NCBI GenBank assembly: GCA_003353945.1
Contig: PIVM01000029.1
Span: 1-47,610 of the forward strand
Reading direction: 5' to 3'
From: Gammaproteobacteria bacterium
GTDB lineage: Bacteria; Pseudomonadota; Gammaproteobacteria; Pseudomonadales; PIVM01
DNA: 47,610 nucleotides
This document shows positions 19,468 to 29,691 of this stretch, piece after piece. The stretch's first letter is position 1, and every line of letters begins with the position of its first letter. The position numbers and the translations under genes were made by a program. A model generated the notes under the pieces. The model was not told the DNA's origin. It was given only the letters and a program-made list of their open reading frames with translations, and ran no database searches.

Positions 19468-20706
19468 TCAGATTTTTCGGAACAGTAGACTACCGTTTGT
19501 TCCGCCAAAACCAAAAGAATTAGAGAGCGCAACATTAAGCTTCATCGCCTGAGCAGTATGTGGCACGTAATTTAAATCGCAGCCTTCATCCGGATTGTCC
19601 AGATTGATAGTCGCTGGAGCAACTTGATCGCGAATAGCCAACACACTGAATATCGCCTCCAATGCACCCGCTGCGCCCAAAGCATGGCCTGTCATTGATT
19701 TTGTTGAACTTATAGCAAGCTGCTTGGCATGATCACCAAATGCTGTTTTTACCGCCAAGGTTTCTGCCAGATCTCCGGCGCTGGTTGAAGTGCCATGAGC
19801 GTTGATATACTCAACTTCCTGGGGATTCAGGCCAGCATCTTTCAAGGCGTTGCTCATTGCAGCCGCTGCTCCTGAACCATTTTCCGGTGGCGCCGTCATA
19901 TGATGGGCATCGTCACTCATACCGAATCCACATAACTCAGCGTAGATGTTTGCGCCGCGCTGTTTTGCAAATTCGTATTCTTCAAGCACCAAAACACCGG
20001 CGCCATCACTTAATACAAAACCATCTCTGTCTCTATCCCAAGGCCGACTTGCCGCTTCAGGATCATCATTACGTGTGGACAAAGCCCTGGCTGCATTAAA
20101 ACCTCCGAGACCAACCGGGCTGGTCGCCATTTCAGAACCCCCCGCAATCATCGCATCTACTTCACCGTATTGAATCATCCTGGCAGCAAATCCAATGTTA
20201 TGAGTACCTGTGGTACACGCTGTCGTGATCGCTATATTAGGGCCCTTGAATCCAAACATGATCGCCAAATGACCAGCAATCATATTGATAATCGATCCAG
20301 GCACAAAAAACGGCGATATTCTTCGAGGGCCACTGGTATTGATTATATCCCTGTTTTTTTCAATGGCAGTGATACCTCCAATACCTGATCCGACGGCAAC
20401 GCCAATACGAGCTGCAATATCATCCTGACAAACAAGCCCAGCATCTTTAATCGCTTGAATACCTGCAACAAGACCATACTGAATAAAAATGTCCATTTTT
20501 CTGGCATCTTTTTTCTCAATATAGTCCGAAATATCAAGGTTTCTTATGGATCCACCAAAGCGCGTATTAAATGCGGACGTATCGAAATGCTCAATTGAGC
20601 CTATTCCACTTTTCCCTTTGAGAATACTATCCCAAGCCAGATCGACAGTATTTCCAACTGGAGATACCAAGCCTAAACCTGTAATTACGACACGTCTTTT
20701 TGACAC
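19468..20706 (-). CDS. fabF: 3-oxoacyl-ACP synthase II
   Basis: FabF elongates acyl-ACP with malonyl-ACP. The catalytic Cys is in [12 protein letters not shown], and the two His are in [11 protein letters not shown] and [13 protein letters not shown]. The GTG at 20704-20706 ([10 protein letters not shown]) is taken as the start, because GGAGGAA lies 6 nt upstream; a TTG further out overlaps that Shine-Dalgarno. The product has 412 residues, the normal length. It is 226 bp after acpP, with a possible attenuating hairpin between. Confidence 0.96.
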   Translation of the reverse strand: MSKRRVVITGLGLVSPVGNTVDLAWDSILKGKSGIGSIEHFDTSAFNTRFGGSIRNLDISDYIEKKDARKMDIFIQYGLVAGIQAIKDAGLVCQDDIAARIGVAVGSGIGGITAIEKNRDIINTSGPRRISPFFVPGSIINMIAGHLAIMFGFKGPNIAITTACTTGTHNIGFAARMIQYGEVDAMIAGGSEMATSPVGLGGFNAARALSTRNDDPEAASRPWDRDRDGFVLSDGAGVLVLEEYEFAKQRGANIYAELCGFGMSDDAHHMTAPPENGSGAAAAMSNALKDAGLNPQEVEYINAHGTSTSAGDLAETLAVKTAFGDHAKQLAISSTKSMTGHALGAAGALEAIFSVLAIRDQVAPATINLDNPDEGCDLNYVPHTAQAMKLNVALSNSFGFGGTNGSLLFRKI

Positions 20707-20862
20707 AGATTCTTCCTCCAAGATAACACCCTGCCATGTTTAGCAGGATATAAGACACTGCTCGACCGCATACGGTCAACTGCTTGGTCAAGCACACAGC
20801 TTAGAGACTCAAGCAATAACGTCGATGAAATATCTTTTCGACTATGCAACCTTAACAGAGCA

Positions 20863-20902
20863 TTAAAAAAGCCGCTCTATCTGCTTGAATAGAAACGGCC
20901 TT
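20863..20902 (-). terminator. Imperfect terminator-like hairpin between acpP and fabF
   Basis: On the minus strand GCCG and UCUAU pair with AUAGAG and CGGC, with one bulge, followed by six U. Partial termination here would make acpP transcripts more abundant than fabF, as is common in this operon. Confidence 0.55.
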
Positions 20903-20931
20903 TAGAGTGCCTACTACAACTGTGTTACAGA

Positions 20932-21168
20932 CTATGTTAGATGGGAATTGATATAGTCGATTGCCAATTGAACAGTAGTAATCTGCTCGGCCTCTTCGTC
21001 GGGGATTTCGGTTTCAAATTCTTCCTCAAGAGCCATCACCAGCTCTACAGTGTCCAATGAATCAGCACCAAGATCTTCAACAAAAGAAGCATCAGTTTTA
21101 ACTTCTTCTTCTTTTACGCCCAATTGTTCGGCAACGATCTTCTTGACTCGTTCTTCTATGCTACTCAT
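20932..21168 (-). CDS. acpP: Acyl carrier protein
   Basis: The 78-residue acidic protein carries the phosphopantetheine attachment site Ser in [20 protein letters not shown]. It carries growing acyl chains in fatty acid synthesis and, in this operon, feeds FabG and FabF. AGGAG lies 14 nt before ATG. A promoter of its own sits in the 152-bp gap after fabG. Confidence 0.98.
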   Translation of the reverse strand: MSSIEERVKKIVAEQLGVKEEEVKTDASFVEDLGADSLDTVELVMALEEEFETEIPDEEAEQITTVQLAIDYINSHLT

Positions 21169-21229
21169 AGTTCTTGTTAACTCCTATTTAGATGGTCTAA
21201 TTGTTCTGTCACAGCTAGCTAAATTTAAC

Positions 21230-21277
21230 TACAAGTGAATCGAGCGCGCATTTTACTCTATTTTTTCTCACTTGTAA
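21230..21277 (-). promoter_or_regulatory. acpP promoter flanked by a 9-bp inverted repeat
   Basis: On the minus strand TTACAA (plus 21272-21277) and TAAAAT (plus 21250-21255) are 16 bp apart. The arms TCACTTGTA (21268-21276) and TACAAGTGA (21230-21238) are perfect complements; one overlaps the -35, the other lies just after the expected start of transcription. Confidence 0.65.
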
Positions 21278-21320
21278 TACCTTACGAAAAAAATAATAAA
21301 TCAATATGTAAAACAATCAG

Positions 21321-22064
21321 TTAAGACATATACATGCCGCCATTCACGGGGATGCTGGCACCGGTGATATACCCAGCCTGCTCGCTGGCAAGAAAGCTGA
21401 CGACTGACGCAATCTCCTCTGGCGCACCTAATCTTCCTACCGGTATTTGCCCTAACAACATGTCTTTTTGCACTTGCGGCAGTTCATTTGTCATGTCGGT
21501 TTCAATAAATCCTGGAGCAACCGCATTCACCGTAATATTCCGAGAACCCAACTCTCTCGCCAAAGCCCGACCAAATCCCTCTACACCCGCTTTAGTTGCT
21601 GCGTAATTGGCCTGACCTGCGTTTCCCATGGAGCCGACTACCGACGTAATATTGATAATTCGTCCCCAACGCGCTTTCACCATACCCCGCAAACAGGCTT
21701 TGCTCAGACGATAAATTGAATTCAGATTCGTGTTGATAACATCATCCCACTCTTCATCTTTCATGCGCATCATAAGATTGTCTTTGGTAATACCGGCATT
21801 ATTAACCAAAATGACCGGCGCTCCAAAATCATCAATTACCGATTTAATAAATGCATCAACTGACTGTTTATCAGCCACATTGAGCATTCTACCCGCCCCG
21901 TTTACACCCGAATCAGCAAAGAAACTATCAATAGAGCCAGCGCCATTTTCCGTCGTTGCAGTTCCAATCACAACGGCTCCCTGCTTACCAAGCTCTAACG
22001 CAATGGCTTTACCAATACCGCGACTGGCACCAGTCACTACAGTTATTTTTCCATCAAGCCCCAT
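21321..22064 (-). CDS. fabG: 3-oxoacyl-ACP reductase
   Basis: FabG is an NADPH-dependent short-chain dehydrogenase reducing beta-ketoacyl-ACP. The 247 residues show the nucleotide motif TGASRGIGKAIA, NNAGIT, the catalytic Ser in INITSVVGSMG, and YAATKAG. GAGGA precedes ATG at good spacing. It follows plsX by only 64 bp, without the fabD that normally stands between them. Confidence 0.97.
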   Translation of the reverse strand: MGLDGKITVVTGASRGIGKAIALELGKQGAVVIGTATTENGAGSIDSFFADSGVNGAGRMLNVADKQSVDAFIKSVIDDFGAPVILVNNAGITKDNLMMRMKDEEWDDVINTNLNSIYRLSKACLRGMVKARWGRIINITSVVGSMGNAGQANYAATKAGVEGFGRALARELGSRNITVNAVAPGFIETDMTNELPQVQKDMLLGQIPVGRLGAPEEIASVVSFLASEQAGYITGASIPVNGGMYMS

Positions 22065-22128
22065 ACACTAAATCCTCACACTTGCCGCCTATAACGAAAT
22101 GAACTTTAAGGCAAATCTCATCACACCT

Positions 22129-23145
22129 TCATTGTAAAGAGGATTGAAACTTATCATCAATCAGCTCAACAAACTGGCTACGCACTGCAACTAACGCTTT
22201 ATCTATAGCTTGCGAAAAACCATAGTCGTCAGCATTACCATGGCTCTTGATTAAAACTCCCTGCAAACCGAGAAAGCTCGCCCCATTAAATGTTCGCGGG
22301 TCAATTTTTCGATGAATTGCCGCAAACACAGGCGATGCCAGCAAACCCAGCAAACGACGCGTAAGAGTCGACTTTAATTCTTGATTGATTTTTCGAGCAA
22401 TAAAAGTTGCAACGCCTTCACTTGCTTTGAGCGCAATATTACCAGTAAATCCATCACAGACAACGACATCAGCATTACCATCAAACAAGGAATTTCCTTC
22501 AACAAAGCCGATGTAGTTTACCGATGGGTCATCCTGCAAAAGCTGAGCTGCTTCCTTTTCTCTACTTGTGCCCTTGATTTCCTCATGACCAATATTGAGC
22601 AATGCGACGCTTGGATTCGCATTGCCATCAATAGCGCGTGCCAGCAATGTGCCCATAACGGCAAACTGATGTAAGCTTTCTGGATCACTTTCAACATTTG
22701 CTCCAAGATCCAGCAAATAACTGTGTCCTCGTAATGTGGGCAACGCAGAACAGATTGCAGGACGCTTTAAACCGGCTTGTTTTCTTAACACATAACTGCC
22801 AATGGCCAACAAAGCACCGGTATTGCCAGCACTCACGCAAGCTTGAACCTCCCCCGCTTTCAGTAAATCAATACTAACACGCATGGAAGAATCTCTTTTT
22901 CCACGCAAAGCAGAGGATGGTTTTTCATCCATCGAAACAGTTTGGGTTGTGTGTCGAATTTCAAAGCGTTTTTGCAAATCACCATCGGTTCGACTGAGAT
23001 GCTCTTGAATAAGCGACTGGTCCCCGACCAGAACCGCCCTCAACTCTGAATGACGTGCAAGACTCTTCAGTGCCGCCGGGACGGTAACGCAGGGACCAAA
23101 GTCCCCGCCCATAACATCAATGGCAACGGCAATGGATCGATTCAA
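22129..23145 (-). CDS. plsX: Phosphate acyltransferase PlsX
   Basis: PlsX makes acyl-phosphate from acyl-ACP for phospholipid synthesis. The 338 residues show AIDVMGGDFGPCVTVPAAL, MDEKPSSALR, SAGNTGALLA and LLDLGANVE. The start is TTG at 23143-23145; no ATG lies between it and the rpmF stop, and the alignment of the N-terminus with PlsX of other gammaproteobacteria supports it. It is 3 bp after rpmF. Confidence 0.96.
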   Translation of the reverse strand: MNRSIAVAIDVMGGDFGPCVTVPAALKSLARHSELRAVLVGDQSLIQEHLSRTDGDLQKRFEIRHTTQTVSMDEKPSSALRGKRDSSMRVSIDLLKAGEVQACVSAGNTGALLAIGSYVLRKQAGLKRPAICSALPTLRGHSYLLDLGANVESDPESLHQFAVMGTLLARAIDGNANPSVALLNIGHEEIKGTSREKEAAQLLQDDPSVNYIGFVEGNSLFDGNADVVVCDGFTGNIALKASEGVATFIARKINQELKSTLTRRLLGLLASPVFAAIHRKIDPRTFNGASFLGLQGVLIKSHGNADDYGFSQAIDKALVAVRSQFVELIDDKFQSSLQ

Positions 23146-23148
23146 GTC

Positions 23149-23331
23149 TTAATCGTCATTACCGGTTTCTATAACCTTTCTGCCACGATAAAAGCCATCG
23201 GCAGTGATATGATGGCGATAATGGGTTTCACCGCTACTTGAATCAACAGACAAGGCTGCTGAACTCAGCGCATCGTGCGATCGACGCATTCCACGACGAG
23301 AGCGGGTTTTTTTGCTTTTCTGTACGGCCAT
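23149..23331 (-). CDS. rpmF: 50S ribosomal protein L32
   Basis: The 60-residue basic protein starts [20 protein letters not shown], the L32 signature. [18 protein letters not shown] is the usual C-terminal part. As in many bacteria it lies between yceD and plsX. The zinc-binding Cys seen in some L32 versions are absent. Confidence 0.98.
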   Translation of the reverse strand: MAVQKSKKTRSRRGMRRSHDALSSAALSVDSSSGETHYRHHITADGFYRGRKVIETGNDD

Positions 23332-23352
23332 GCTTGTAAAGCTCCTCGTTAA

Positions 23353-23889
23353 TTATTTGCTGGATTTCAGCTTTTCCAACACGTTAAAGGGATTATCTCT
23401 GTCAGAGCGAATCTGATTAGTTTCTTCTTTCTCTACAGCCTCTACAGCACACCTGCTGTCGTCTGCACATTGCTCCGATTCATGATAACTGACAAAAGGC
23501 AGGCTCAGCAGCAGTTCATCTTCTATCACATCCACCAGATCGACAAACTCTTCCTCTACAATCAGCGGATCATAGTGTTTAGGAAGATGTTTTGCCTGTT
23601 CATCATCCCAAACTACACCAATATTCATCTCGGATTGAATATCAATACTCACTGTACCCAGACAACGCTGACACACCACCTCAACACGGGCTGCCAAGTT
23701 ACCTCTTATGTAGCGAATTCTCTGCTCATCAATGCCAAAACTCAGATGCACGCTCACATCTCCCGCATCGCTAGCCAGTGCCTCAACGAGGCGTTTTAGC
23801 TCTGCTACAGGCAAATGCGAGTCCAGATCTACCTTTTTGGATGCCAGTTTCCTTGGGTCAACCTGATGGGTCCGTGGGTCAGTCAACAT
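23353..23889 (-). CDS. yceD: YceD (DUF177) protein, putative 23S rRNA maturation factor
   Basis: The 178-residue protein has the DUF177 core with VCQRCLG and the acidic segment PLIVEEEFVDLVDVIEDELL. In E. coli YceD is linked to 23S rRNA accumulation, and its plant homologue to 23S precursor processing. The N-terminus MLTDPRTHQVDPRKLA matches relatives, which fixes the ATG at 23887-23889. The strong promoter upstream would start transcription only 2-4 nt before this ATG. Confidence 0.92.
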   Translation of the reverse strand: MLTDPRTHQVDPRKLASKKVDLDSHLPVAELKRLVEALASDAGDVSVHLSFGIDEQRIRYIRGNLAARVEVVCQRCLGTVSIDIQSEMNIGVVWDDEQAKHLPKHYDPLIVEEEFVDLVDVIEDELLLSLPFVSYHESEQCADDSRCAVEAVEKEETNQIRSDRDNPFNVLEKLKSSK

Positions 23890-23898
23890 AAGCGCGCA

Positions 23899-23927
23899 AT
23901 CATAGGCATAGTACGGACAACTGTCAA
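23899..23927 (-). promoter_or_regulatory. Strong sigma-70 promoter of the yceD-rpmF-plsX operon
   Basis: On the minus strand TTGACA (plus 23922-23927) and TATGAT (plus 23899-23904) have exactly 17 bp between them. The predicted transcription start is 23891-23893. Confidence 0.85.
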
Positions 23928-23994
23928 AGATTTTCAGGCGTTTGGAGGGCTTTTAAGGCTATAATAAACCATTATTTCATGAATATAGCAATAT

Positions 23995-24591
23995 ATGAGA
24001 ATCATTCTGGCATCCAGCTCACCCTATCGACGTGAGCTGTTAAAACGTCTTCAACATCCTTTTGAGTGTATAAATCCTGATCTGGATGAAACCGCAAAAG
24101 CACACGAACAGCCTCAAGACCTGGTAAAACGCCTCTCAGAAGAAAAAGCTCAGGCTGTAGCCAATAAATTGGCTGATAAACAGGCTTTGATTATAGGTTC
24201 TGATCAACTGGCCACACTCAACAATAAAGTTTTAAGCAAACCCGGTGGCTATACTAAGGCATTTGCACAACTGCATGCTTGCAGCGGTAAAACGGTTAGT
24301 TTTTTGACCGGGCTCTGCCTGTTGAATGCCTCTAACCATCACATGCAGACAGTCGTAGAGCATTTTCAGGTTAGCTTCAGAGTATTATCTGATAGTCAAA
24401 TAGACCATTATCTTCGCAAGGAAACACCCTACGATTGCGCAGGCAGCTTCAAAGCCGAAGGGCTGGGTATTTCCTTGTTTGAAAAAATGTCCGGCGACGA
24501 TCCCAATAGCCTAGTGGGTCTACCACTAATCAAGCTCGTGACTCTATTGAAACAGGAAGGCATTGATATTCTAACTGATTCAACAACCTGA
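23995..24591 (+). CDS. Maf/YceF-type nucleotide pyrophosphatase
   Basis: The 198-residue protein has the Maf signature LASSSPYRRELLKRL and the catalytic Asp in IIGSDQLATL. In E. coli the YceF type, which stands next to yceD as here, hydrolyses 7-methyl-GTP; the assignment to this subtype rests on the neighbourhood. It is divergent from yceD with 105 bp between, where a plus-strand TATAAT (23960-23965) could serve as -10. No Shine-Dalgarno precedes the ATG. Confidence 0.92.
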   Translation: MRIILASSSPYRRELLKRLQHPFECINPDLDETAKAHEQPQDLVKRLSEEKAQAVANKLADKQALIIGSDQLATLNNKVLSKPGGYTKAFAQLHACSGKTVSFLTGLCLLNASNHHMQTVVEHFQVSFRVLSDSQIDHYLRKETPYDCAGSFKAEGLGISLFEKMSGDDPNSLVGLPLIKLVTLLKQEGIDILTDSTT

Positions 24592-24613
24592 AAGTCCATG
24601 CTTGAACTGGCTC

Positions 24614-25267
24614 CTAGCCCAACACAGCTTCTGATGGACACCAATCGAGAATTTTCCTGAGGTTACCGATAAGCATACAGGGCTTGTATGGCCTTAACCT
24701 TTCTGGAGTATGCACCCCATAATTTACCGCGATACGGCGCACACCGGCGCTGGTCGCCATCGCCATATCATATTCAGTATCACCCACCATAACCGCGCAT
24801 TGGGACGAGCATGCCAATTCACTCATGATTTCATATAACATCAGTGGATCCGGTTTGGACGCTGTTTCATCCGCACATCGCGTACTATCAAAAAAAGACG
24901 TCATTCCCTGGTTAGCAAGCGCCCGATCCAACCCCTTTCGGCTTTTACCCGTTGCGACCGCCAATTGATGACCTTCCGCCCGCAATTGAATCAATGTCTC
25001 CTGGACGTCAGGAAAAAACGTACAAGGAATCTGGTCTGCAGCTATAAAATAGCCCGAATAAGCCTGACAAAATGCGTTGACTGCCCCCTCATTTAGTTCC
25101 GGGAAGAGTTCAGAAACCGCCTGAGGCAGGCCTAACCCAATGATATTTTTTGCTTGTCCCGCATCAGGTACCGGCAATCCCTGGCTGGAAGCTGCCTGCT
25201 GCATGCAAGCGACTATTTTTTCGGCTGAATCAATCAATGTGCCATCCCAATCAAAAATGAAAAGCAA
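24614..25267 (-). CDS. HAD-family phosphatase, phosphoglycolate phosphatase-like
   Basis: The 217 residues show HAD motif I FDWDGTLIDSAEKI, motif II region VATGKSRKGLD and motif IV VMVGDTEYDMAMA. The closest known pattern is the Gph-like protein encoded beside rluC in many gammaproteobacteria; the substrate is not proven. The start is TTG with AGGAGA at good spacing, directly before the essential FDWDG motif, so no other start is possible. It lies 20 bp after rluC and is probably co-transcribed. Confidence 0.9.
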   Translation of the reverse strand: MLFIFDWDGTLIDSAEKIVACMQQAASSQGLPVPDAGQAKNIIGLGLPQAVSELFPELNEGAVNAFCQAYSGYFIAADQIPCTFFPDVQETLIQLRAEGHQLAVATGKSRKGLDRALANQGMTSFFDSTRCADETASKPDPLMLYEIMSELACSSQCAVMVGDTEYDMAMATSAGVRRIAVNYGVHTPERLRPYKPCMLIGNLRKILDWCPSEAVLG

Positions 25268-25287
25268 ATTGTCTCTCCTGTACGCAA

Positions 25288-26253
25288 TTAAACAACTGAA
25301 GAGCAGCGTTCTAACACATGCTGCAAGTCCGAGGGAAGTTCAGCCTCAAGACTCAAAGGCTGGTTTTGCTTTGGAATACGCAAATCAAGACGCCAGGCAT
25401 GCAAGAATAAACGCTTTAAACCCAAGCTTTTTTGTAGAGAAACACACTCAGCATCAGCATATTTGCTATCGCCCAATAAGGGATGCCCCACATATTGGGC
25501 ATGCACTCGAATCTGGTGGGTGCGTCCGGTCAGTAATCTGGCCTCCAGCAATGTCGCCTGCGGATATTGCTTGATAACTTTGAATTCAGTGACTGATGGC
25601 TTCCCCTCATCATCAACACAGACAAAGCGCTCTCCAGACCGCAATTGGTTTTTCTTTAATGCGGCGTTTACCCGACGGCGACTTGTGGGCCAATGCCCCT
25701 TAACCAACGCCAGATAACGTTTTTGAATACCGTTATTCTTAAGTTGCTCTTGCAGGTGAATAAGCATACTGCGTTTTTTAGCCAGCATGATACAACCGGA
25801 TGTTTCTCTATCGAGACGATGGGCCAATTCAAGGTATTTCTGCTCTGGACGCATCTGTCGAAGCGTTTCTATCAATCCAAGACTGATACCACTACCACCA
25901 TGAACCGCCAATCCCGATGGCTTATTAATAACCAGAAGATCAGCTGATTCATAAAGCACGGCATTGGAAAGCAGCTCTCTCAGCCCCCGACCTGGCACCA
26001 CAACATCCGCTGGCTGCGGCATTCTTATCGGTGGAATTCGCACAATATCGCCACATTGCAGCTTGTAATCCGGTTTTATTCTACCTTTGTTAACTCGCAC
26101 CTCTCCTTTGCGCAATATGCGATAAACCCTTGATTTGGGAACACCTTTTAGCTTGCCGAGAAGATAATTATCGACCCGCTGCCCCTCGTTTTCGTCGCCA
26201 ATTTCCATCCAGCGAACGGCTGATTTTGCTGCTGACTTCGCTTCATCCTGCAT
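25288..26253 (-). CDS. rluC: 23S rRNA pseudouridine synthase RluC
   Basis: RluC modifies uridines 955, 2504 and 2580 of 23S rRNA in E. coli. The 321 residues have an N-terminal S4 domain (VDNYLLGKLKGVPKSRVYR) and the RluA-type catalytic motif AHRLDRETSGCIML with the catalytic Asp, then LTGRTHQIRVHAQYVGHPLLGD, cut across two conserved blocks. It stands divergent from rne, the conserved arrangement that supports RluC over RluD. Confidence 0.93.
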   Translation of the reverse strand: MQDEAKSAAKSAVRWMEIGDENEGQRVDNYLLGKLKGVPKSRVYRILRKGEVRVNKGRIKPDYKLQCGDIVRIPPIRMPQPADVVVPGRGLRELLSNAVLYESADLLVINKPSGLAVHGGSGISLGLIETLRQMRPEQKYLELAHRLDRETSGCIMLAKKRSMLIHLQEQLKNNGIQKRYLALVKGHWPTSRRRVNAALKKNQLRSGERFVCVDDEGKPSVTEFKVIKQYPQATLLEARLLTGRTHQIRVHAQYVGHPLLGDSKYADAECVSLQKSLGLKRLFLHAWRLDLRIPKQNQPLSLEAELPSDLQHVLERCSSVV

Positions 26254-26999
26254 AGAATTTTAAACACTAAACCTCATTAGTTTGAAGCACTTAATAAATA
26301 CTGTTATAGTCCGGCCTGCGAGTCGGTTGGCAAAGCAGAATTTTTCTAACTGTCGACGACTACTGAGAGAGCCCAAGCCCGAATTAAACGGTAATAGTAC
26401 ATTCTGCAATCAAATCGTACTCAAGAAAGGGCCAAGATTTTAACAAGTATTAGCGTGCTTACTGTTGTGACCAGAGTGCAATATCAATGAATTGACCTCT
26501 GAGAGACCTCTAAAAGGGTGTAATAGTAAGCGCAAACGACAATTGCGTAAACACTGCATTTGTCCCTTATGTGTAACGTTGAATCCATTTGATAGTCAGT
26601 GAAGAAGAAAATTAGCTAGCATCGAACCCGGTTGATGGTCGTATTTGAATAGAAAATTGAAGATATACAGGCATCTTAATCCAAGACAGTCAGTCTTGAA
26701 TTAACATCAAAGGCCTATGAAGAGAAAACTGCCGGAACACGTATTGCAATAACCTGGAAGCAATCCAGGCATCAATAAAACCGAGAGTTTGATTAGCTTG
26801 TATTTATACAACTTCTAACAACTACTAAAAGAGTATTATCACTGGCATATCGCATAGTTCACAAACATGCTGCCAGCGGTTCGAAGACCCTAAAGAACTG
26901 AGTCACTCTCAGATCTAAGTGGTTTTGCAACAACTTAAAATGTGATTTAACGGTGCCAGGGGACGCGTGTTAACGCCACCCATATAAAGTGGTACTTAA
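26254..26999 (+). other. Long leader region of rne
   Basis: These 746 bp hold no convincing coding sequence. A good promoter at 26282-26310 implies a leader of about 680 nt before rne. In E. coli the rne leader is a long structured target through which RNase E controls its own message; the same use is inferred here. Sequence alone does not let me draw the hairpins with confidence. Confidence 0.6.
26282..26310 (+). promoter_or_regulatory. Candidate sigma-70 promoter of rne
   Basis: TTGAAG (26282-26287) and TATAGT (26305-26310) with 17-bp spacing, followed by a GC-rich start region. Confidence 0.6.
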
Positions 27000-29678
27000 A
27001 TGAAAAGAATGCTGATAAATGCAACTCAGCCTGAAGAGTTGCGCGTAGCACTGGTTGACGGCCAGCGCCTGTACGATCTCGATATTGAAAATCGAACCCG
27101 AGTCCAGAAAAAATCCAATATATACAAAGGCAAGATAACCCGGGTTGAACCTAGCCTGGAAGCTGCCTTTGTCGATTTTGGTGCCGAACGCCACGGATTC
27201 CTTCCCATGAAGGAAATTTCCCGTGAATATTTTTACCGCTCCCCTTCCGAGATATCCGGTCGATTTAAAATAAAAGATGTCGTGAAAGAAGGCACCGAGG
27301 TCATCGTACAGGTTGATAAGGAAGAACGTGGCAATAAGGGTGCTGCACTATCCACATTTATCAGCCTCGCAGGCCGGTACATGGTACTGATGCCCAACAA
27401 CCCACGAGCCGGCGGTATTTCCCGACGCATTGAGGGCGACGAACGCACAGAGCTCAGGGACACCCTGCGAAAAATCGATATTCCCAACGGTATGGGCGTC
27501 ATCATTCGCACGGCTGGTGTGGGACGCAATGAAGAAGAATTGCAGTGGGATCTCGATTATTTGCTACATCTTTGGGAGTCCATCAACAATGCTGCTGAGG
27601 AAAAAGCTCCTTTTCTTATTTATCAGGAAAGCAATGTCATTATCCGGGCAATCAGAGATTACCTGCGCCTAGACATCGGCGAAGTGTTAATTGATTCAGA
27701 GGATGCTTACCAAGAGGCTACCAATTTTATTCGCCAGGTGATGCCCCAGTACGAAAAAAAAATCAAGTTATACGAAGATAGCGTACCTTTATTTAACCGC
27801 TATCAAATCGAAAGTCAGATTGAAACTGCTTTTGAACGAGACGTGCATCTTCCTTCTGGCGGATCCATCGTGATCGACCCGACTGAAGCAATGGTTGCCA
27901 TTGACATCAACTCCGCCCGTGCAACCAAAGGGGGCGATATTGAAGAAACTGCCCTGCAAACAAATTTGGAAGCAGCCGATGAAATTGCCCGCCAGCTTCG
28001 ACTACGCGACATCGGCGGCCTCCTGGTAATTGACTTCATCGACATGCTCAATTCGAGAAATCAAAGAGAAGTCGAAAACCGGATGAGAGACGCACTGCAA
28101 ATGGACAGAGCGAGAGTCCAGGTTGGACGCATATCCCGCTTTGGTATACTTGAAATGTCTCGCCAGCGCCTAAGACCCTCCCTCGGTGAAACAAGTGCAA
28201 TCGTCTGTCCACGCTGCAGTGGGCAGGGTACTATTCGTGACACAAAATCACTTTCGCTCTCCATCATGCGATTGCTTCAAGAAGAAGCCGACAAAACGCG
28301 CAGTGCGGAAATCAGAGCTATCGTGCCACTGGATGTAGCCACTTATCTGCTAAATGAAAAACGCAATGAATTGATAGCTATCGAAAAAGAGCATGATACT
28401 CGCGTACTGGTAGTTCCTGACCCTAATATGGAAACACCTCATTTTACTGTGCAGCGTTTGCGTGACGATGATTCAGCAGCAATTAGAAAAGAAGCCAGTT
28501 TTGATATTGATCTTGAAACTCCTGAAGAATTTACTGGCTTTGGCAAAAAGACAGACATTGCCCCCCAAAAAGCGGCCGTGCAGGCCGTCAGGCCACCGAG
28601 CCCGGCACCTGCCCCCAGCAGCGCGTCTGGAGAATCTGACGCCAACAAATCAACAGGTTTGATTAGCCGGATTTTTTCCAGCCTCTTCGGCGCACAACAA
28701 CAGGAACCAGCGGAACCTGAAAGCAAGCCAAAGCCAAAATCAAAACAGAACGCTAACAACAAACGCGGCAATAAAAGCAGGCCTGAAGAAAACAGACAAA
28801 AACCTGCCTCACAGGATAGAAAAGCCAAATCCACACCAACACAAAAAAGCGGTAAAAAACCCGCTCGTAAAGACAATGAACAAGGCCGCAAGGATAGTAA
28901 AAATACGGATAAACAAGCTGCTCAAACGCCAACGGCTGAAGCAGGTGATAAACCCCAAAAAAGGCCTGGCAACAAAAAGGGCAGAACACCCAGCCAAAGA
29001 AAACGCGGGCCTAGGGATAACGAAAGTAATACTAGCACCCAGGTAGACTCTGCCAAACCGGAGATCAGCGACAAACAGGAAAGTAAAACACAATCGCCTG
29101 CTAGCGATGCCTCCGCACGTCCTGCAAAATCCCGCCCACGCAAGGACACAGAAGACATAAGCAGCACAACTGACGAGCACAAGCCACAACAGCCGCCTGC
29201 CAGCACAGAAAAAAACAAACCGGCACCCGCAATTAATGTAACGGACCAAGGTAACACTAAGGCAATCAAAGCGGAGTCCTTAACAGCGGCATCTACAGAT
29301 GGTAAGAAAGCCCCCAGCGAGAGCAGCTCAAATACTGCAAAGCAGATTACAGCTCCAGAAAAAGCTACTGCTCCCAGTACAGCTTCAGTAGCTGCTAAAG
29401 AAGAACCTGCAGATCCGATAAAGCAAAAAGAAACTGACAGTTCGTCAAACAAGCCTCGCAAACCAGCAGGCCGCCCTACCAATGATCCTCGAGTCAAAGC
29501 TAAACCAGTACAAAATATCGAAATCATTACAGAGGTCAAACAAGCGGAAGTGCGCAAACCCATTGAAATTTCTCGTCCAACTCGCGCCAAACCACAACGG
29601 GCAAGTAATGACCCAAGATTCGCAAAAACACAGGCAAATCAACCTGCTGAATCAGAAACAAATCAAGAGACAGACTAG
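27000..29678 (+). CDS. rne: Ribonuclease E
   Basis: RNase E is the main endoribonuclease for mRNA decay and rRNA/tRNA processing. The 892 residues begin [20 protein letters not shown]. An S1 domain spans about 37-120; the DNase I-like active site has the Asp in [13 protein letters not shown] and [11 protein letters not shown], near residues 302 and 344; the Zn-link Cys403 and Cys406 are in CPRCSGQG. From about residue 530 the chain is a Lys/Pro/Ser/Gln-rich disordered scaffold for degradosome partners and RNA. NDPR occurs twice near the C-terminus, as in pseudomonad RNase E tails. Confidence 0.97.
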   Translation: MKRMLINATQPEELRVALVDGQRLYDLDIENRTRVQKKSNIYKGKITRVEPSLEAAFVDFGAERHGFLPMKEISREYFYRSPSEISGRFKIKDVVKEGTEVIVQVDKEERGNKGAALSTFISLAGRYMVLMPNNPRAGGISRRIEGDERTELRDTLRKIDIPNGMGVIIRTAGVGRNEEELQWDLDYLLHLWESINNAAEEKAPFLIYQESNVIIRAIRDYLRLDIGEVLIDSEDAYQEATNFIRQVMPQYEKKIKLYEDSVPLFNRYQIESQIETAFERDVHLPSGGSIVIDPTEAMVAIDINSARATKGGDIEETALQTNLEAADEIARQLRLRDIGGLLVIDFIDMLNSRNQREVENRMRDALQMDRARVQVGRISRFGILEMSRQRLRPSLGETSAIVCPRCSGQGTIRDTKSLSLSIMRLLQEEADKTRSAEIRAIVPLDVATYLLNEKRNELIAIEKEHDTRVLVVPDPNMETPHFTVQRLRDDDSAAIRKEASFDIDLETPEEFTGFGKKTDIAPQKAAVQAVRPPSPAPAPSSASGESDANKSTGLISRIFSSLFGAQQQEPAEPESKPKPKSKQNANNKRGNKSRPEENRQKPASQDRKAKSTPTQKSGKKPARKDNEQGRKDSKNTDKQAAQTPTAEAGDKPQKRPGNKKGRTPSQRKRGPRDNESNTSTQVDSAKPEISDKQESKTQSPASDASARPAKSRPRKDTEDISSTTDEHKPQQPPASTEKNKPAPAINVTDQGNTKAIKAESLTAASTDGKKAPSESSSNTAKQITAPEKATAPSTASVAAKEEPADPIKQKETDSSSNKPRKPAGRPTNDPRVKAKPVQNIEIITEVKQAEVRKPIEISRPTRAKPQRASNDPRFAKTQANQPAESETNQETD

Positions 29679-29691
29679 AAGCAAATAGCCG

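Noticed and set aside
28439-29590. Long minus-strand open frames across the rne C-terminus
   Set aside because: They are shadows created by the biased Lys/Pro/Ser/Gln codons of the RNase E tail and show no motifs.
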